From NCBI RefSeq assembly GCF_010994035.1, contig NZ_WIXN01000011.1:1-64000 (forward strand): a stretch of DNA of 64,000 nt, written 5' to 3'. Position numbers and translations under genes: made by a program. Origin of the DNA: Virgibacillus aidingensis. Its GTDB lineage: Bacteria; Bacillota; Bacilli; Bacillales; Amphibacillaceae. Positions 1-9,504 of this stretch are shown here, one piece after another; the first letter of the stretch is position 1, and the number at the start of each line of letters is the position of its first letter. Below the pieces are notes generated by a model. It did no database searches. It was given only the letters and a program-made list of their open reading frames with translations, and had not been told where the DNA came from.

Positions 1-1487
1 TGTTGAAATCTTACGATTCCAACACCAGGAATGGGGTATATGTTCTCCCACAAACATTTTACTCTAACAGACTGAATTATTTCGACAGTTACAAGAAGAA
101 TATTCCGAAATCATGAAAAAGCTATTAATGGACATGGATACTGAATTAATGGAAAGTCGGGATAAGAAGTGTCTTCGGCATGTAGGAAAACGAAACGTTC
201 AAATTGATACCATCTTTGGGTCCGTCTTCTTTGATCGCAATTATTATTTCAATCGGAATACCGGTGAGTATGTGCATCTATTAGATCAGCAGCTCAATTT
301 TAATGGTGCTTAAGGGGCTAGCCTGTTCATAGAGCAATTGGGAATTGAAATGGCAATAGAAGGCCCATCCTATCGCTCAGCATCGGATAACCTTGAGAAA
401 ATTGCAGGCTATCGTGTGGTTAGGCATGAATGGCTTCGCCAAAGATTACTGGAGATTTCTTTACCAACAAAAAGCGATCATATTACAAACCGTGTATTGT
501 TTATACAAGTCGACGGATTACATGTTTCCCGTCAAAGAAGTCATCGAAAATCAAAGGAAGAAAAAATGGTTGCCGTCCACCAAGGGTGGTCAGTAAATGG
601 TGAGCGTGTATCGTTGATACATAAACGGCATTTCCATCATGAAACAGACGAGCCATTTTGGGAGGCAGTTGAACACTTTCTTTATGACACGTTTAAGTAT
701 GATCCGATGGTCCATCTCCTAGTTATCAATGGTGACCAAGCTTCTTGGATTCAAGATGCCAAGGACTACTTTGGAAAAAATGCTTACGTCATCGTTGACC
801 GTTATCATATTGCGAAGGAAATTAAAACTATCTTTAGAGGTCACCCGAGAAAAAATGCGATCCAACGCGCTTTTCTTGATTATAATGTTGACCAATTAAT
901 TGTTGAATTAAATACAGCGATGGGAACACTATCTACCCTGGAATTGGAAGAAGCTGCAGAAAAACTTCTAAACCAAATTGAAAACAACCCAGATGCATTT
1001 AAAGACTATCGAAAATGGCTTGAAGCCAAAGGCATAGACACCAAAGGCATGCGTCGGATGGGTAATGCAGAAAGTACTATGCGTGTTATGGCAAGGCGTA
1101 TGAAGAATGGAACTAGTTGGAGCGATTTAGGGGCGAGACAAATGATTCGGGGATTGATATCAAAGCATGATCGATTAACAGTTCATATCAATTATGGATT
1201 CGATGAATCCGTAAATATTGAAGATAAACAAGAGAATAAAAAGAGTTATAAAAAACAAGTTAGAAAGACTGTCAAAGAGAGTGTTCGAAACAACGTGCCT
1301 TATTTAACGCAGTCTATTGGGAAACCAATTACACAAGCTCTCAGGGGACTACAAGGAGTGTGACGGAATTTTCAACACACTAAAATTCTGCAGGTATGTC
1401 AAAAACAGAATTCACAAAAAGTTGGCGCTCGATTTTTGGCAACAAAAATCATTGCCCACAAAAACTTGACTCACCCCATTTTGAAAT
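1..1487 (+). mobile_element. Decayed ISLre2-family insertion sequence (left end at or beyond window start)
   Basis: The block carries a broken ISLre2/UPF0236-type transposase. Its ends are not certain. TGTTGAAA at positions 1-8 is matched inverted at 1370-1377, which would put the right end just after the transposase stop. Alternatively AATGGGGT at 30-37 is matched inverted at 1473-1480, which leaves the more usual 100-120 bp after the gene. The window starting at or near an IS end could mean a contig edge. The element cannot transpose by itself because its transposase gene is interrupted. Confidence 0.6.
68..1363 (+). pseudogene. ISLre2-family (UPF0236) transposase, interrupted by in-frame stop
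   Basis: The reading frame from about 68 to 1363 encodes a protein of the UPF0236/ISLre2 transposase type: an N-terminal part with GKRNVQIDTIFGSVFFDRNYY, then a catalytic region with FIQVDGLHV, VINGDQASWI and VDRYHI. A TAA at 311-313 interrupts it. The frame is the same on both sides and the protein sequence reads sensibly through (NGA-stop-GASLFIEQLG), so this is a nonsense mutation and not a frameshift. The first ~30 residues expected for the family are missing or degenerate, and a second in-frame stop lies at 65-67. Probably inactive. Confidence 0.85.
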
Positions 1488-1492
1488 AAGAA

Positions 1493-1521
1493 TTGACAGC
1501 CGGGTAAAAAAGGAATATAAT
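1493..1521 (+). promoter_or_regulatory. Strong sigma-A promoter for the DUF6323-DUF6179 pair
   Basis: TTGACA at 1493-1498 and TATAAT at 1516-1521 are separated by exactly 17 bp, a perfect consensus vegetative promoter. It lies about 100 bp before the first gene and only a few bases beyond the possible right end of the ISLre2 element, so the insertion may have created or supplied the -35 region. Confidence 0.75.
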
Positions 1522-1624
1522 AGCATTCCTTTAAAAAATAAAATAACCCAATTATAACAATAGCATATTTTAGATTAAAAGTCAATAGTTGAATGTGGGT
1601 TTTTATCAAAAGGAGGAAGAGCAC

Positions 1625-2104
1625 ATGCTATTGCCTCAGTTTTTTCAATCCTTAGATATATCGATTTTAGAGAAATATACAGATAAAGTATTAAAAGTAA
1701 ATGAAAAAACTAAACAATATGGATTGGTGCTCACTAGTAATGAAATAAAGGACATGATTATTTCTAGAAATCAAATACTTTATAACTATGGTCGAGTGGA
1801 AACGGATATTAGTGTAATTAAAGAATTAGCAGAGGTGTTTTGTACTTCCCCTTATATCGATAATAAGAATTATCAATTGACACTTAATGAATTACAAGAG
1901 ATATTTTATTACATGAAAAATGAAACCGAAGATCGTATCAGTGACTCTCAATTGGTAGATATTATAAGGGAATACTTCGACGGTGTTTGTGGTGGGTCAT
2001 TGGAGCTTTTAAAAAGCAAGCTTGATGAATTTGCACAAAGGTTTAGAAGTGATGTTCGATTTAGAAAGTCTGTATTTGAGGGGGATGAGCATTTGTGGGA
2101 TTAG
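1625..2104 (+). CDS. DUF6323-like hypothetical protein
   Basis: This 159-residue soluble protein has no signal peptide or membrane segment. It resembles the uncharacterised DUF6323 family, from memory of conserved features such as YGRVE (about 50), an FC-SPYI segment and the L-ELQEIFYYMKNE stretch; no enzymatic motif is visible. The ATG at 1625 follows AAAGGAGG by a good distance; an upstream in-frame ATG at 1589 has no ribosome site. The 3' end overlaps the next gene by 10 bases, so the two are translationally coupled. The family is usually found beside DUF6179, as here, which suggests the products act together. Function unknown. Confidence 0.75.
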   Translation: MLLPQFFQSLDISILEKYTDKVLKVNEKTKQYGLVLTSNEIKDMIISRNQILYNYGRVETDISVIKELAEVFCTSPYIDNKNYQLTLNELQEIFYYMKNETEDRISDSQLVDIIREYFDGVCGGSLELLKSKLDEFAQRFRSDVRFRKSVFEGDEHLWD

Positions 2105-3531
2105 AAAAACAACATAATGATTTGTTGTTAGTAAAACAGAAAAAGATAAATAACATTCAACTATTACGAAATCAATATACAATATCTTTATTAAACGTAG
2201 GATTAAGGGAAGGGTTACTCAATAGTCAAGAAGTGTATGAAGTTCAAATACAATTAATGCAGATTTTAAAGGAGTCAATCAGGAGGTACACAAGAGAAGA
2301 GAGCTCTTCAATTAGTTCTGATGTGGCTGAGGAAATTTTAACTTCCATATTATATGCGGTAGATGCTTTTTTGTTTCAGTTAGGTGATCCGGAAAATGCT
2401 ATCAACTTTGTTAAAAAAAATAATATGGAAATCACATATGAACAGGGAGTAAAGATAGTTAAGGATTGTCTTGAGGAGACGAGAGCTCTTTTTAAGGAGA
2501 TAAGAAATAATAAATTAGATGTTGCTGTTGATTCTTATAATATAACAATCGATGAATCCATACCTTTATTTCTAAAAAAATATGAAGTCGTTTTTGATGC
2601 ACATAATACAATGGCTAGCATTGATTATCCGTTAGCAATTGATGATATGACTATTCAAGGTGTTTATTATCTTAAACAATATTTAACCTATTTAAAAATT
2701 GAAACAGAATTTTGCCAAATGTTTAACCAAGATGATCTTCGAGATCTTTTAGTTAATTATGGGAGAATGTGTGGGTTTGACTACCGAATTGAGTTATTTA
2801 ATATATTTGAGTTAGTGTTAAATAATGCAGTTTTTTCTGTTTTATCAGGAGAATTACCTAGTAGAATAAGAATCTCGGTACAACAATATAAAGAGATAAA
2901 GAATCTATTTAGTAATATGAGTGATAGTCAAATACAATTGATTATTTTAGAAGCTGTAGAAAAATTACTCCATCATTTTAATATTAGTGATTCTCTAATG
3001 TCATATTATATAAAACAATGTGGAATAAATTTGGCAAAGAGGTTAAAAAGTGTTGTTAAGCATAACCGTCTGCAAACAGTGGTTATCTTAGAACAAGAAT
3101 TGAAAACTCCTCCTTTAACCACCTTTAACGCATCCGATAGAATGAGCGATCATCGATTTCGGTTATTAATTGAGAAAATCATGAATTGTGAAAAGTCAGT
3201 GGATAAGATTGATATAATTCGGACAAATTTTCATTCCCTTCATGATTATATCGATATACTTAATACCGATTGTTTATTGAACGATGAATATGAAGAACTT
3301 TTTAAGACTTTTGGTGATGTAGAACTAGCTATCTTGACAAAAATAGTGTTCTATGAAGAATTAAGAAATAATTCTATATACCTTTCTTCACCTAATATTA
3401 GAAAAAGGGAGATTGAAAGTGAATGGCAGGATCAATTTATTAAATTTATAAACAAAATTCATCCAAGTAGAAAATCAGTTATTCAGCAATATGTTTATGA
3501 AATTGATTATGAAGAAATTAGCTTTTATTAA
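2095..3531 (+). CDS. DUF6179-like hypothetical protein
   Basis: A 478-residue, largely alpha-helical soluble protein that I assign to DUF6179 on overall appearance and its partnership with the DUF6323 gene. It starts with GTG at 2095 inside the end of the preceding gene, with GAGGGGG about ten bases upstream. There is no signal peptide, transmembrane segment, Walker motif or zinc cluster that I can see. Acidic and Leu/Ile-rich helices dominate, so a scaffold or binding role is as likely as catalysis. Two methyltransferase genes follow on the same strand, but the 54-bp gap to the first makes a shared transcript likely and not certain. Function unknown. Confidence 0.75.
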   Translation: MGLEKQHNDLLLVKQKKINNIQLLRNQYTISLLNVGLREGLLNSQEVYEVQIQLMQILKESIRRYTREESSSISSDVAEEILTSILYAVDAFLFQLGDPENAINFVKKNNMEITYEQGVKIVKDCLEETRALFKEIRNNKLDVAVDSYNITIDESIPLFLKKYEVVFDAHNTMASIDYPLAIDDMTIQGVYYLKQYLTYLKIETEFCQMFNQDDLRDLLVNYGRMCGFDYRIELFNIFELVLNNAVFSVLSGELPSRIRISVQQYKEIKNLFSNMSDSQIQLIILEAVEKLLHHFNISDSLMSYYIKQCGINLAKRLKSVVKHNRLQTVVILEQELKTPPLTTFNASDRMSDHRFRLLIEKIMNCEKSVDKIDIIRTNFHSLHDYIDILNTDCLLNDEYEELFKTFGDVELAILTKIVFYEELRNNSIYLSSPNIRKREIESEWQDQFIKFINKIHPSRKSVIQQYVYEIDYEEISFY

Positions 3532-3585
3532 TTTAGATGGAAGATTGTCTTGTTTTATCACTATTTTAATGGAGGTGATTATTAC

Positions 3586-4500
3586 ATGAAACAAAATGAA
3601 TCAAGTTTAACTTCATTAATATCAGCTTTTGGTAGAGCTTACCATAGTCAATTCGATACACCAAAAATTTTTGATGATTTTATAGCTAAAGACTTAATTT
3701 CACAAAAAGAATATCATGACATTAAAAAGAATATGGTTCAAGGCATTCAGTTCTTTAACAAAGAAATTGCGAAAAAATATAAAGGTAATCCGGAGGAAAT
3801 TTTAAAATGGATTACACAAGTTCAGTTATCACCGACACCTTTAGCACGTGCTGCGTATTGCGAAAATGTATTACAAAATGAAATTAAATTTGGGGTAAAG
3901 CAATATGTCATACTCGGGGCAGGCTTAGATACTTTTTGTTTACGACACCCTGAATTGGAAAACACTCTTGAAATATTTGAAATTGATCATCCATTTACAC
4001 AGGAATTTAAAGTACAAAGATTGGTTGAAGTTGATTTAAAAATACCGAAGAATCTTCATTTTATTCCGATGGATTTCACGAAAATATTTTCGTACGAAAA
4101 ACTTTTTGGGAAGGGCTTTAGCTATGAAAAAACATTTATTAGTTTACTGGGTGTATCTAATTATTTAACGAAAGATGAACTATCAAGCTTGATTGAGAAA
4201 TTATTCGCTGAAGTCCCATCTGGGAGCTCGATTGTTTTCGACTATGCCGATGAAAAACTTTTTGAGGAGAAAGGATTTTCTAATAGAGTAGAAAACATGG
4301 TGAAAATGGCTGCGGTAGGTGGAGAGCCAATGAAATCGTGTTTTCCATACTCTGAAATCAAGGGAATATTAGAAAAATCTGGTTTGCTCATCTATGAACA
4401 TTTATCACCTTCAAAAATTCAAAATCTATACTTTGAAAACCGAAAAGATTACCTATCGGCCTTTGAGACAATTCACTATGTTCATGCGGTGAAAAAATAA
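3586..4500 (+). CDS. Class I SAM-dependent methyltransferase, leucine carboxyl methyltransferase (PPM1/LCMT-like) family
   Basis: 304 residues. The region YVILGAGLDTFCLRHP (about residues 106-121) is the SAM-binding motif I of the LCMT-like family, followed by the acidic EIDHP strand-2 loop and a PMDFT segment; FDYADEKLF lies further on. Members of this family methylate small molecules such as polyketides and other secondary metabolites as well as protein C-termini, so the substrate here cannot be predicted. The ATG at 3586 is chosen because GGAGGTGA precedes it; the in-frame codon at 3550 has no such site. It lies 54 bp after the DUF6179 gene and may be in that operon. Confidence 0.8.
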   Translation: MKQNESSLTSLISAFGRAYHSQFDTPKIFDDFIAKDLISQKEYHDIKKNMVQGIQFFNKEIAKKYKGNPEEILKWITQVQLSPTPLARAAYCENVLQNEIKFGVKQYVILGAGLDTFCLRHPELENTLEIFEIDHPFTQEFKVQRLVEVDLKIPKNLHFIPMDFTKIFSYEKLFGKGFSYEKTFISLLGVSNYLTKDELSSLIEKLFAEVPSGSSIVFDYADEKLFEEKGFSNRVENMVKMAAVGGEPMKSCFPYSEIKGILEKSGLLIYEHLSPSKIQNLYFENRKDYLSAFETIHYVHAVKK

Positions 4501-4653
4501 AAAGAAATTATAAGTATGAGGGAATACCTTTATGAACAAGATTCTGAAAATTAAACAAAGGTCTTCTTGATCTATTCAAACTAAATATACGGTTAACAAA
4601 TTTACCATGATAGAAGTTCAATGAATAATGTGGCTTTGGATAGGAGAGAGAAA
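4501..4653 (+). other. Intergenic gap between methyltransferase genes
   Basis: Short AT-rich spacer. I see no clear terminator or promoter; it could be a degraded gene end. Confidence 0.3.
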
Positions 4654-5592
4654 ATGTTTACCATATCAGATTTTCAAAATTTAATCGAACAACAGTTATT
4701 CCACAATCGAAATAAAAGTCTTTTTTATGAGTTGACAAATGGACGATTCGTTTTAAATTCTTCCAAAGAAACTAGTGCTTTATTCAAACAAAAATCCAAA
4801 GATATCGCAAATTTTATAGAAACTGCACATTTAAATGACACAACTCAAAAACTGGCAAAATACATTTCAGATAAAACGATTCGTTTATTCGTTGAGGTGA
4901 ATCAATATTTAAATTTTTCCCAAAAGGATTATCTTCAACTTCAAAAAGTCTATGAAGCTCTGCTTCAACAGGTATATGAAATTTGTAATCAAAAGGAAGT
5001 ATCTGAAGAAGAAATTGATCAGTTGTTTCGTTCCCATTATAAAAATCTACAGAGCTTTTTATTAGATTCAAACGGTAAAGAGATATTTAAAAAGTATAGG
5101 GAAAGCCCGGATGTACTTGAAATAAAATGTGCTGAATATACTTCTGAGTTTCAAATGAGATTATTAGGTATCTATTTGTCAAAGGTTAAACAGCCTGTTT
5201 TAGATATTGGATGTGGACAACAGGCAAACCTTGTTCACTTTTTAAGGAAAAATGACATAGTTGTATACGGGTTGGATCGAAATGTTCAGAATCTGAACAA
5301 TAAAATATATCAAGTGGATTGGCTTGAGTATACGTACGTTCCAGACACTTGGGGAACCGTCATTTCTCATATGGCATTTTCAAATCATTTTATGCACCAT
5401 CACTTGAGACCTGATGGAGATTATGAAAAGTATGCAACAAAGTATATGGAGATATTAAAATCCTTAAAAATTGGTGGAAGTTTTATTTATGCGCCAGGCC
5501 TTTCATTTATGGAAGAGATTTTAATATCCACATTTGATTCTTATACTGTAGAGACTGGAGAATATTCTACCATGGTAACTCGTATTAACTAA
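4654..5592 (+). CDS. Putative class I SAM-dependent methyltransferase with long N-terminal helical domain
   Basis: 312 residues. Residues 1 to about 175 are helical with no recognised domain; residues ~180-285 form a Rossmann-like methyltransferase core beginning with VLDIGCGQQANLV (motif I) and followed by VYGLDRN (motif II acidic residue). A His-rich NHFMHHHLRPDGDYEKY segment lies where catalytic-loop residues occur in many families. ATG 4654 is chosen since AGGAGAG precedes it closely; the upstream ATG at 4621 lacks a ribosome site. The C-terminus is short for the fold after the GGSFIYAPG strand but not obviously truncated. Substrate unknown. Confidence 0.7.
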   Translation: MFTISDFQNLIEQQLFHNRNKSLFYELTNGRFVLNSSKETSALFKQKSKDIANFIETAHLNDTTQKLAKYISDKTIRLFVEVNQYLNFSQKDYLQLQKVYEALLQQVYEICNQKEVSEEEIDQLFRSHYKNLQSFLLDSNGKEIFKKYRESPDVLEIKCAEYTSEFQMRLLGIYLSKVKQPVLDIGCGQQANLVHFLRKNDIVVYGLDRNVQNLNNKIYQVDWLEYTYVPDTWGTVISHMAFSNHFMHHHLRPDGDYEKYATKYMEILKSLKIGGSFIYAPGLSFMEEILISTFDSYTVETGEYSTMVTRIN

Positions 5593-5636
5593 ATGAAAAC
5601 TATATAGCTTTCATATTATGAAAGGAGATAAGTGAA

Positions 5637-5674
5637 AAGGACTTTCTAACTATAGTAGGAATTGGAAAGTCCTT
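5637..5674. terminator. Inverted repeat after methyltransferase gene
   Basis: AAGGACTTTC at 5637-5646 is perfectly complementary to GAAAGTCCTT at 5665-5674, an 18-base loop between. The T-rich tail is weak, so it is only a possible terminator between the converging methyltransferase and mocR genes. Confidence 0.45.
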
Positions 5675-5795
5675 GTTCTGCCTATCTTAATACCAAGGAA
5701 ATTGTTTGAAATTACTTCACGAACCAGTAACTCAATTTAAGGATTTTAAACCGGTATAATACACTAATACATAAGTTATAATCGTTTCATAGATT

Positions 5796-7241
5796 CTACA
5801 TCATTTCAATGATTAATTCCGATATTCTTTTGAGGCCTTTTTTAATTTGATCTAAAGTTGCATAGGAATAGGACAACCGTAAATGTCTATGATCGTCCTT
5901 ATCATATATATTACCTGGATTTAGCAGTATTCCCTCTTGAATAGCTTTTTCAAATAACTTCCTAGTGGAAATACTAGGAGTGATTTTTAGCCAAATATAA
6001 AATCCCCCACTTGGAATATTCCATGTAGCTATATTAGAAAAATAAGTATTTAAAATTTCAATCATATAATCCCTTCTACATTTTAATTCACTCCTAACTA
6101 AAGTTAAGTCCTCTTCATACCCATTTTTAAGCCATTTATTTACTAAAAATTGTGAAATAGAACTTGAGCCGTAATCTGTTTGCATTTTAATGTCAGCAAG
6201 ACGGTTGATAACAGGTTCGGGCCCAACAATCCAGCCAATCCGCAGGCCTGGACTGAATGTCTTAGATACACTTCCAATATAAAGTACACTACCTTGCTTA
6301 TCATTTGCTTTTAGTGGTTTAGGCGGTGGTTGTTCAAACCACAAATCACCATAAACATCATCTTCAATTATAGGAAGAGAAGCTTTTTGACAGTCTTCCA
6401 AAAGTTGTTTTCTCCTTCTTTCAGACATTAGAGTGCCTGTTGGATTGTGGAACGATGGTATTGTATAGATTAAAGCAGGGTTGTGCTGTCGTTTTAAACG
6501 ACCAATGGATGCATATTTGATCCCTTCCTCATCCATAGGGATACCGAATAAATTCATGCCGGCAGATTGAAAAACATGAATAGAATTAAGATATGAAGGT
6601 GATTCATGAAAAATAACTGAACCCCGTTGTAACAGACCGATTGAAATCAATTGTAAAGCTTGTAAACCGCCGGAAACAATCAATATAGATGAAGGCGAAG
6701 TTTCGATGCCCTTTCCTTTTAAATAATCACAAATTGTTTCCCTGAGGTGAATGCTCCCTTAAGGTCCTTCATACCCTAAAGATAGGTTACTTCTCATATC
6801 CATTTGCAACAGTTTTGTTAGTTGATTACAAGATAACAGTTCGGGGGAAAGTTCACCGGTTCCTAGTCGAATTATATGAGGATTTGTTTCAGCCTCATTA
6901 ATTTTTTGTACGCTGTTATTATTGGGCTTATGAATACCAGAACGTACATAATCAATCCAATTAGGAGGAGGTGACGATGCTAGAACTCCCCAAGTATTAT
7001 TTATTACTGTTGTACCACTTCCAACTTTCGATTCAATTAAACCATCTGCGGAAAGTTCTTCAAGAGCCATAATAATTGTACTTCGGTTAACATCAAACTG
7101 TTTTGCTAAGTTTCTTTGTGACGGTAACTTCATTCCAATAGACCATTCTCCATTCAAAATTTTCCTTTTTATGTAATTGTAGATTTGTAGATGTAAAGGT
7201 AATGATGAGGATTTTTTCGGCTTCCATTCTATATTACCCAT
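5796..7241 (-). pseudogene. MocR-type regulator (GntR HTH fused to class I aminotransferase), nonsense mutant
   Basis: The minus strand encodes a full-length (~481 codons) MocR/PdxR-like protein: a winged-helix GntR domain (LPLHLQIYNYIKRKILNGEW ... LPSQRNLAKQF) and a PLP-dependent aminotransferase-like domain with IYTIPSFHNPTG, the lysine motif SVSKTFSPGLRIG and a C-terminal LRLSYSY segment. A single in-frame TAA at 6759-6761 (after GYEGP, before GSIHLREIT-like sequence) splits it; a CAA-to-TAA change would explain it. The frame is otherwise open. It starts at 7241 behind AGGAGGG and is divergent from a LysE-type gene it presumably regulated. Either the regulator is lost or stop read-through would be needed. 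Confidence 0.85.
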
Positions 7242-7268
7242 CTTTCAACCCTCCTCGTATTTTTAATA

Positions 7269-7311
7269 ATTATATGAAATGGTTGGCTATTTTTCCAACC
7301 AATTGGTTGGA
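7269..7311. promoter_or_regulatory. Divergent mocR/lysE control region with 18-bp palindrome
   Basis: TCCAACCAATTGGTTGGA at 7294-7311 is a perfect palindrome. An additional half site GGTTGG lies at 7281-7286. On the minus strand TATAAT (7269-7274) with TTGGAA 18 bp upstream overlaps the palindrome, so binding here would block the mocR promoter. This is the best candidate operator for the MocR-like protein. Confidence 0.6.
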
Positions 7312-7361
7312 GACAAACAGAGTAAATTCTCTTATTCTAAAATACGATGGGAGGGAAAAAG

Positions 7362-7959
7362 ATGGAAGCCTTGGTTCATGGAATCATTTTAGCTTTTGGA
7401 TTAATAATTCCTTTAGGAGTACGAAATATTTTTAATCAAGGAGCAACTCATAAAAGTTATGTCTGCATTTCCAGCTGTTATAACGGCTGGTATTTGTGAT
7501 ACGATTCTTATTTCATTGGCAGTAGCAGGTGTATCGATTATTATTTTTAAGTTTTGAATGGGTTCGTGTTTTATTATATACAATAGGATTTATTTTCTTA
7601 ATATATATAGGTTGGCTAATGTGGAAGGATAGATCTGAACTGAACGATGCAGAAAATAAACAATTTTCTCCAAAAAGGCAAATTACGTTTGCTGCTTCCG
7701 TGTCCTTACTAAATCCACATGCCATTTTGGATACGATAGGGGTAATTGGGACGAACTCATTGCTCTATCAAAATCATGAAAAATGGATTTTTACAATTGC
7801 GTGTATTGTAGTTTCTTGGGTTTGGTTCTTTGCCTTAGCTATGCTGGGAAAAGAGTTGGCCGATTTAATAAAAATGGAACTATTCTAAAATGGATAAATA
7901 AAATTTCTGCGATATTAATTTGGTGCATTGCAATTTATATGGGAATAAAAATATTTTGA
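7362..7959 (+). pseudogene. LysE-family amino acid exporter, frameshifted
   Basis: Pieces of a LysE/RhtB-type exporter are readable in different frames: an N-terminal membrane segment (EALVHGIILAFGLIIPLGV), NQGATHK, then PAVITAGICDTILISLAVAG in another frame, then the FIFLIYIGWLMWKD and FAASVSLLNPHAILDTIGVIG segment (the family's LNP motif), and finally a tail KWINKISAILIWCIAIYMG in yet another frame. At least three frame breaks are needed to join them, so it is inactive. ATG 7362 follows GGGAGGG. MocR-type regulators are often divergent from LysE exporters; here both partners are broken. Confidence 0.8.
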
Positions 7960-7979
7960 GCAAAGACCAGGAGAGATAC

Positions 7980-8010
7980 TTGAAAGTGACGTAACGTAAT
8001 CTTATATACT
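7980..8010 (+). promoter_or_regulatory. MerR-type promoter/operator with 19-bp spacer
   Basis: TTGAAA (7980-7985) and TATACT (8005-8010) are separated by 19 bp, the hallmark of promoters activated by MerR proteins through DNA distortion. The spacer contains GTGACGTAACGTAATC, nearly the same as the element upstream of the second merR gene near 15,020. Autoregulation is the likely role. Confidence 0.65.
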
Positions 8011-8036
8011 TATAGTCAGAATGAGGTGATAGGGAA

Positions 8037-8780
8037 ATGATTTCAATTAAAGAATTAACAAAACAAACTGGAGTTTCTGTTCGAACAATGCGTTATTATG
8101 ATGAAATAAATTTATTGCCTCCAGCTGGAAAAACAGAAGGTGGGCATCGATTATATAGTGAAAAGGAGATAAAAAAACTTCAGGAAATCCAATTTTTAAA
8201 ATCTTTAGGATTTCGTTTAATCGAGATAAAGGAGATGTTATCTGATAAAAACTGGGATTGGGAGATCGGACTAAAAAATCAGTTAAACTATATTTTGCAA
8301 GAAAAACAAAGAATTATTCAAATAGAAAAAACGCTAAAAGGACTCTTAAACACCCTAAAAATTGAGAATTCGGTTGATTTGACATATATAAATAAATTAA
8401 TTCAATTGTATCAGAGTAAAAATGAACAACAAAATATATTTCGTGATAAATATTTTCATCAAGGTGAAAGGAAATTACTTAACAAATTACCGAAAATGGA
8501 CAGTGATGATCCGCACTCTCTTGAATGGATTTCCTATTTGGTTGATTTGAAAAAATTCAAACATAAGGGTGCTAATTCTCCAGAAATTCAGCAAATTATA
8601 CATTGTATGTATGAAAAGGCAATAGATACATTTGGTGAAAATGATGATTTTTTTAATAAATTATGGGAAATACGTAAATCACCAGAAAAATCAACAAAGA
8701 TGGGCTTTTATCCGATAGAACAGGATATATTAAATTTAATAGAAGAGGCATGGGATTTTTATGAAAATAAGCGACATTGA
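8037..8780 (+). CDS. MerR-family transcriptional regulator
   Basis: 247 residues. The N-terminus is a classic MerR winged helix (ISIKELTKQTGVSVRTMRYYDEINLLPP, then GHRLYSEKEI), followed by a dimerisation coiled coil around 85-115 and a ~130-residue C-terminal effector domain I cannot assign but which resembles the helical drug-sensing domains of multidrug-type MerR proteins. The ATG follows AGGTGATAGGGAA. It heads a possible operon with the DUF4097 lipoprotein and the GAP-like membrane protein. The 19-bp-spacer promoter directly upstream suggests it activates its own transcription on binding an unknown effector. Confidence 0.85.
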   Translation: MISIKELTKQTGVSVRTMRYYDEINLLPPAGKTEGGHRLYSEKEIKKLQEIQFLKSLGFRLIEIKEMLSDKNWDWEIGLKNQLNYILQEKQRIIQIEKTLKGLLNTLKIENSVDLTYINKLIQLYQSKNEQQNIFRDKYFHQGERKLLNKLPKMDSDDPHSLEWISYLVDLKKFKHKGANSPEIQQIIHCMYEKAIDTFGENDDFFNKLWEIRKSPEKSTKMGFYPIEQDILNLIEEAWDFYENKRH

Positions 8781-8853
8781 AGTTTCATCTGTAAAATTGT
8801 TCAAGGTAGAATAGATGGATTTTTATAAAAATTTATTTTTAAGAGGGATAAAG

Positions 8854-9504
8854 ATGAAAAAATATTTGATTACTATTTTTTTAAGCATGATATTGTTAAC
8901 GGGATGTAATTTTAATCAAGAAGAAGTTGTACACTCAATTGATCTTGATGGTATTGATACTATTTACATTGACCATGGAAGTGAAAATGTTCATCTAATC
9001 AGTGTAGAACAGTCAAATTTAGAAGTGTTACACTCAAATAAAAATATTGATGTATCCGAAAAGGCAAATGAAGTATCCATATCTATGGAGAAAAGGATCT
9101 TTAACATTGGTCCGAAAATTAATTTAAATAATCAACTCATAGTCAAGATTTCAAAAGATTTTACAGGAAAAGTTATTATTAATGGAACATCCGGAAATGT
9201 AACATCGGAAGACCTTGAAACAACAAATATCGAAGTAAATGAGAAAAGCGGGAATGTTACACTAGACTTCAAGGATTTCCATAGTGATGTAAATATTACA
9301 ACATCGAGCGGAAACGTAGTTGTATCGTTGAATACGATACAACCGGACATTGAATTACAGACAAAGACAGCAAGTGGGTTACAAACAATTACTGTACCAA
9401 TTGACATAGAAAAGCAAAATGATAAATCGATTGAAGGGAAAGCAAATGAAGGAATTTATTTTATTGGAATAAAAACAGCCTCGGGGAATATTTCTATACG
9501 ATAA
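8854..9504 (+). CDS. DUF4097-family lipoprotein (LiaG-like)
   Basis: 216 residues with a lipoprotein signal peptide (MKKYLITIFLSMILL) and lipobox LTGC at about residue 20, so it is probably anchored outside the cell membrane. The rest is a repetitive beta-solenoid of the DUF4097 type, with SGNV repeats (TSGNVTSEDL, KSGNVTLDF, SSGNVVVSL, ASGNISIR). The family includes LiaG from the lia cell-envelope stress operon. ATG 8854 follows AGAGGG. It lies 73 bp after merR in the same direction, so it may be a MerR target. A second member of the family occurs at 28,381. Confidence 0.85.
   Translation: MKKYLITIFLSMILLTGCNFNQEEVVHSIDLDGIDTIYIDHGSENVHLISVEQSNLEVLHSNKNIDVSEKANEVSISMEKRIFNIGPKINLNNQLIVKISKDFTGKVIINGTSGNVTSEDLETTNIEVNEKSGNVTLDFKDFHSDVNITTSSGNVVVSLNTIQPDIELQTKTASGLQTITVPIDIEKQNDKSIEGKANEGIYFIGIKTASGNISIR

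Noticed and set aside
1412-1624. 70-codon minus-strand frame between the IS and the DUF6323 gene
   Set aside because: Hydrophobic frame over a promoter and leader region, without ribosome site.
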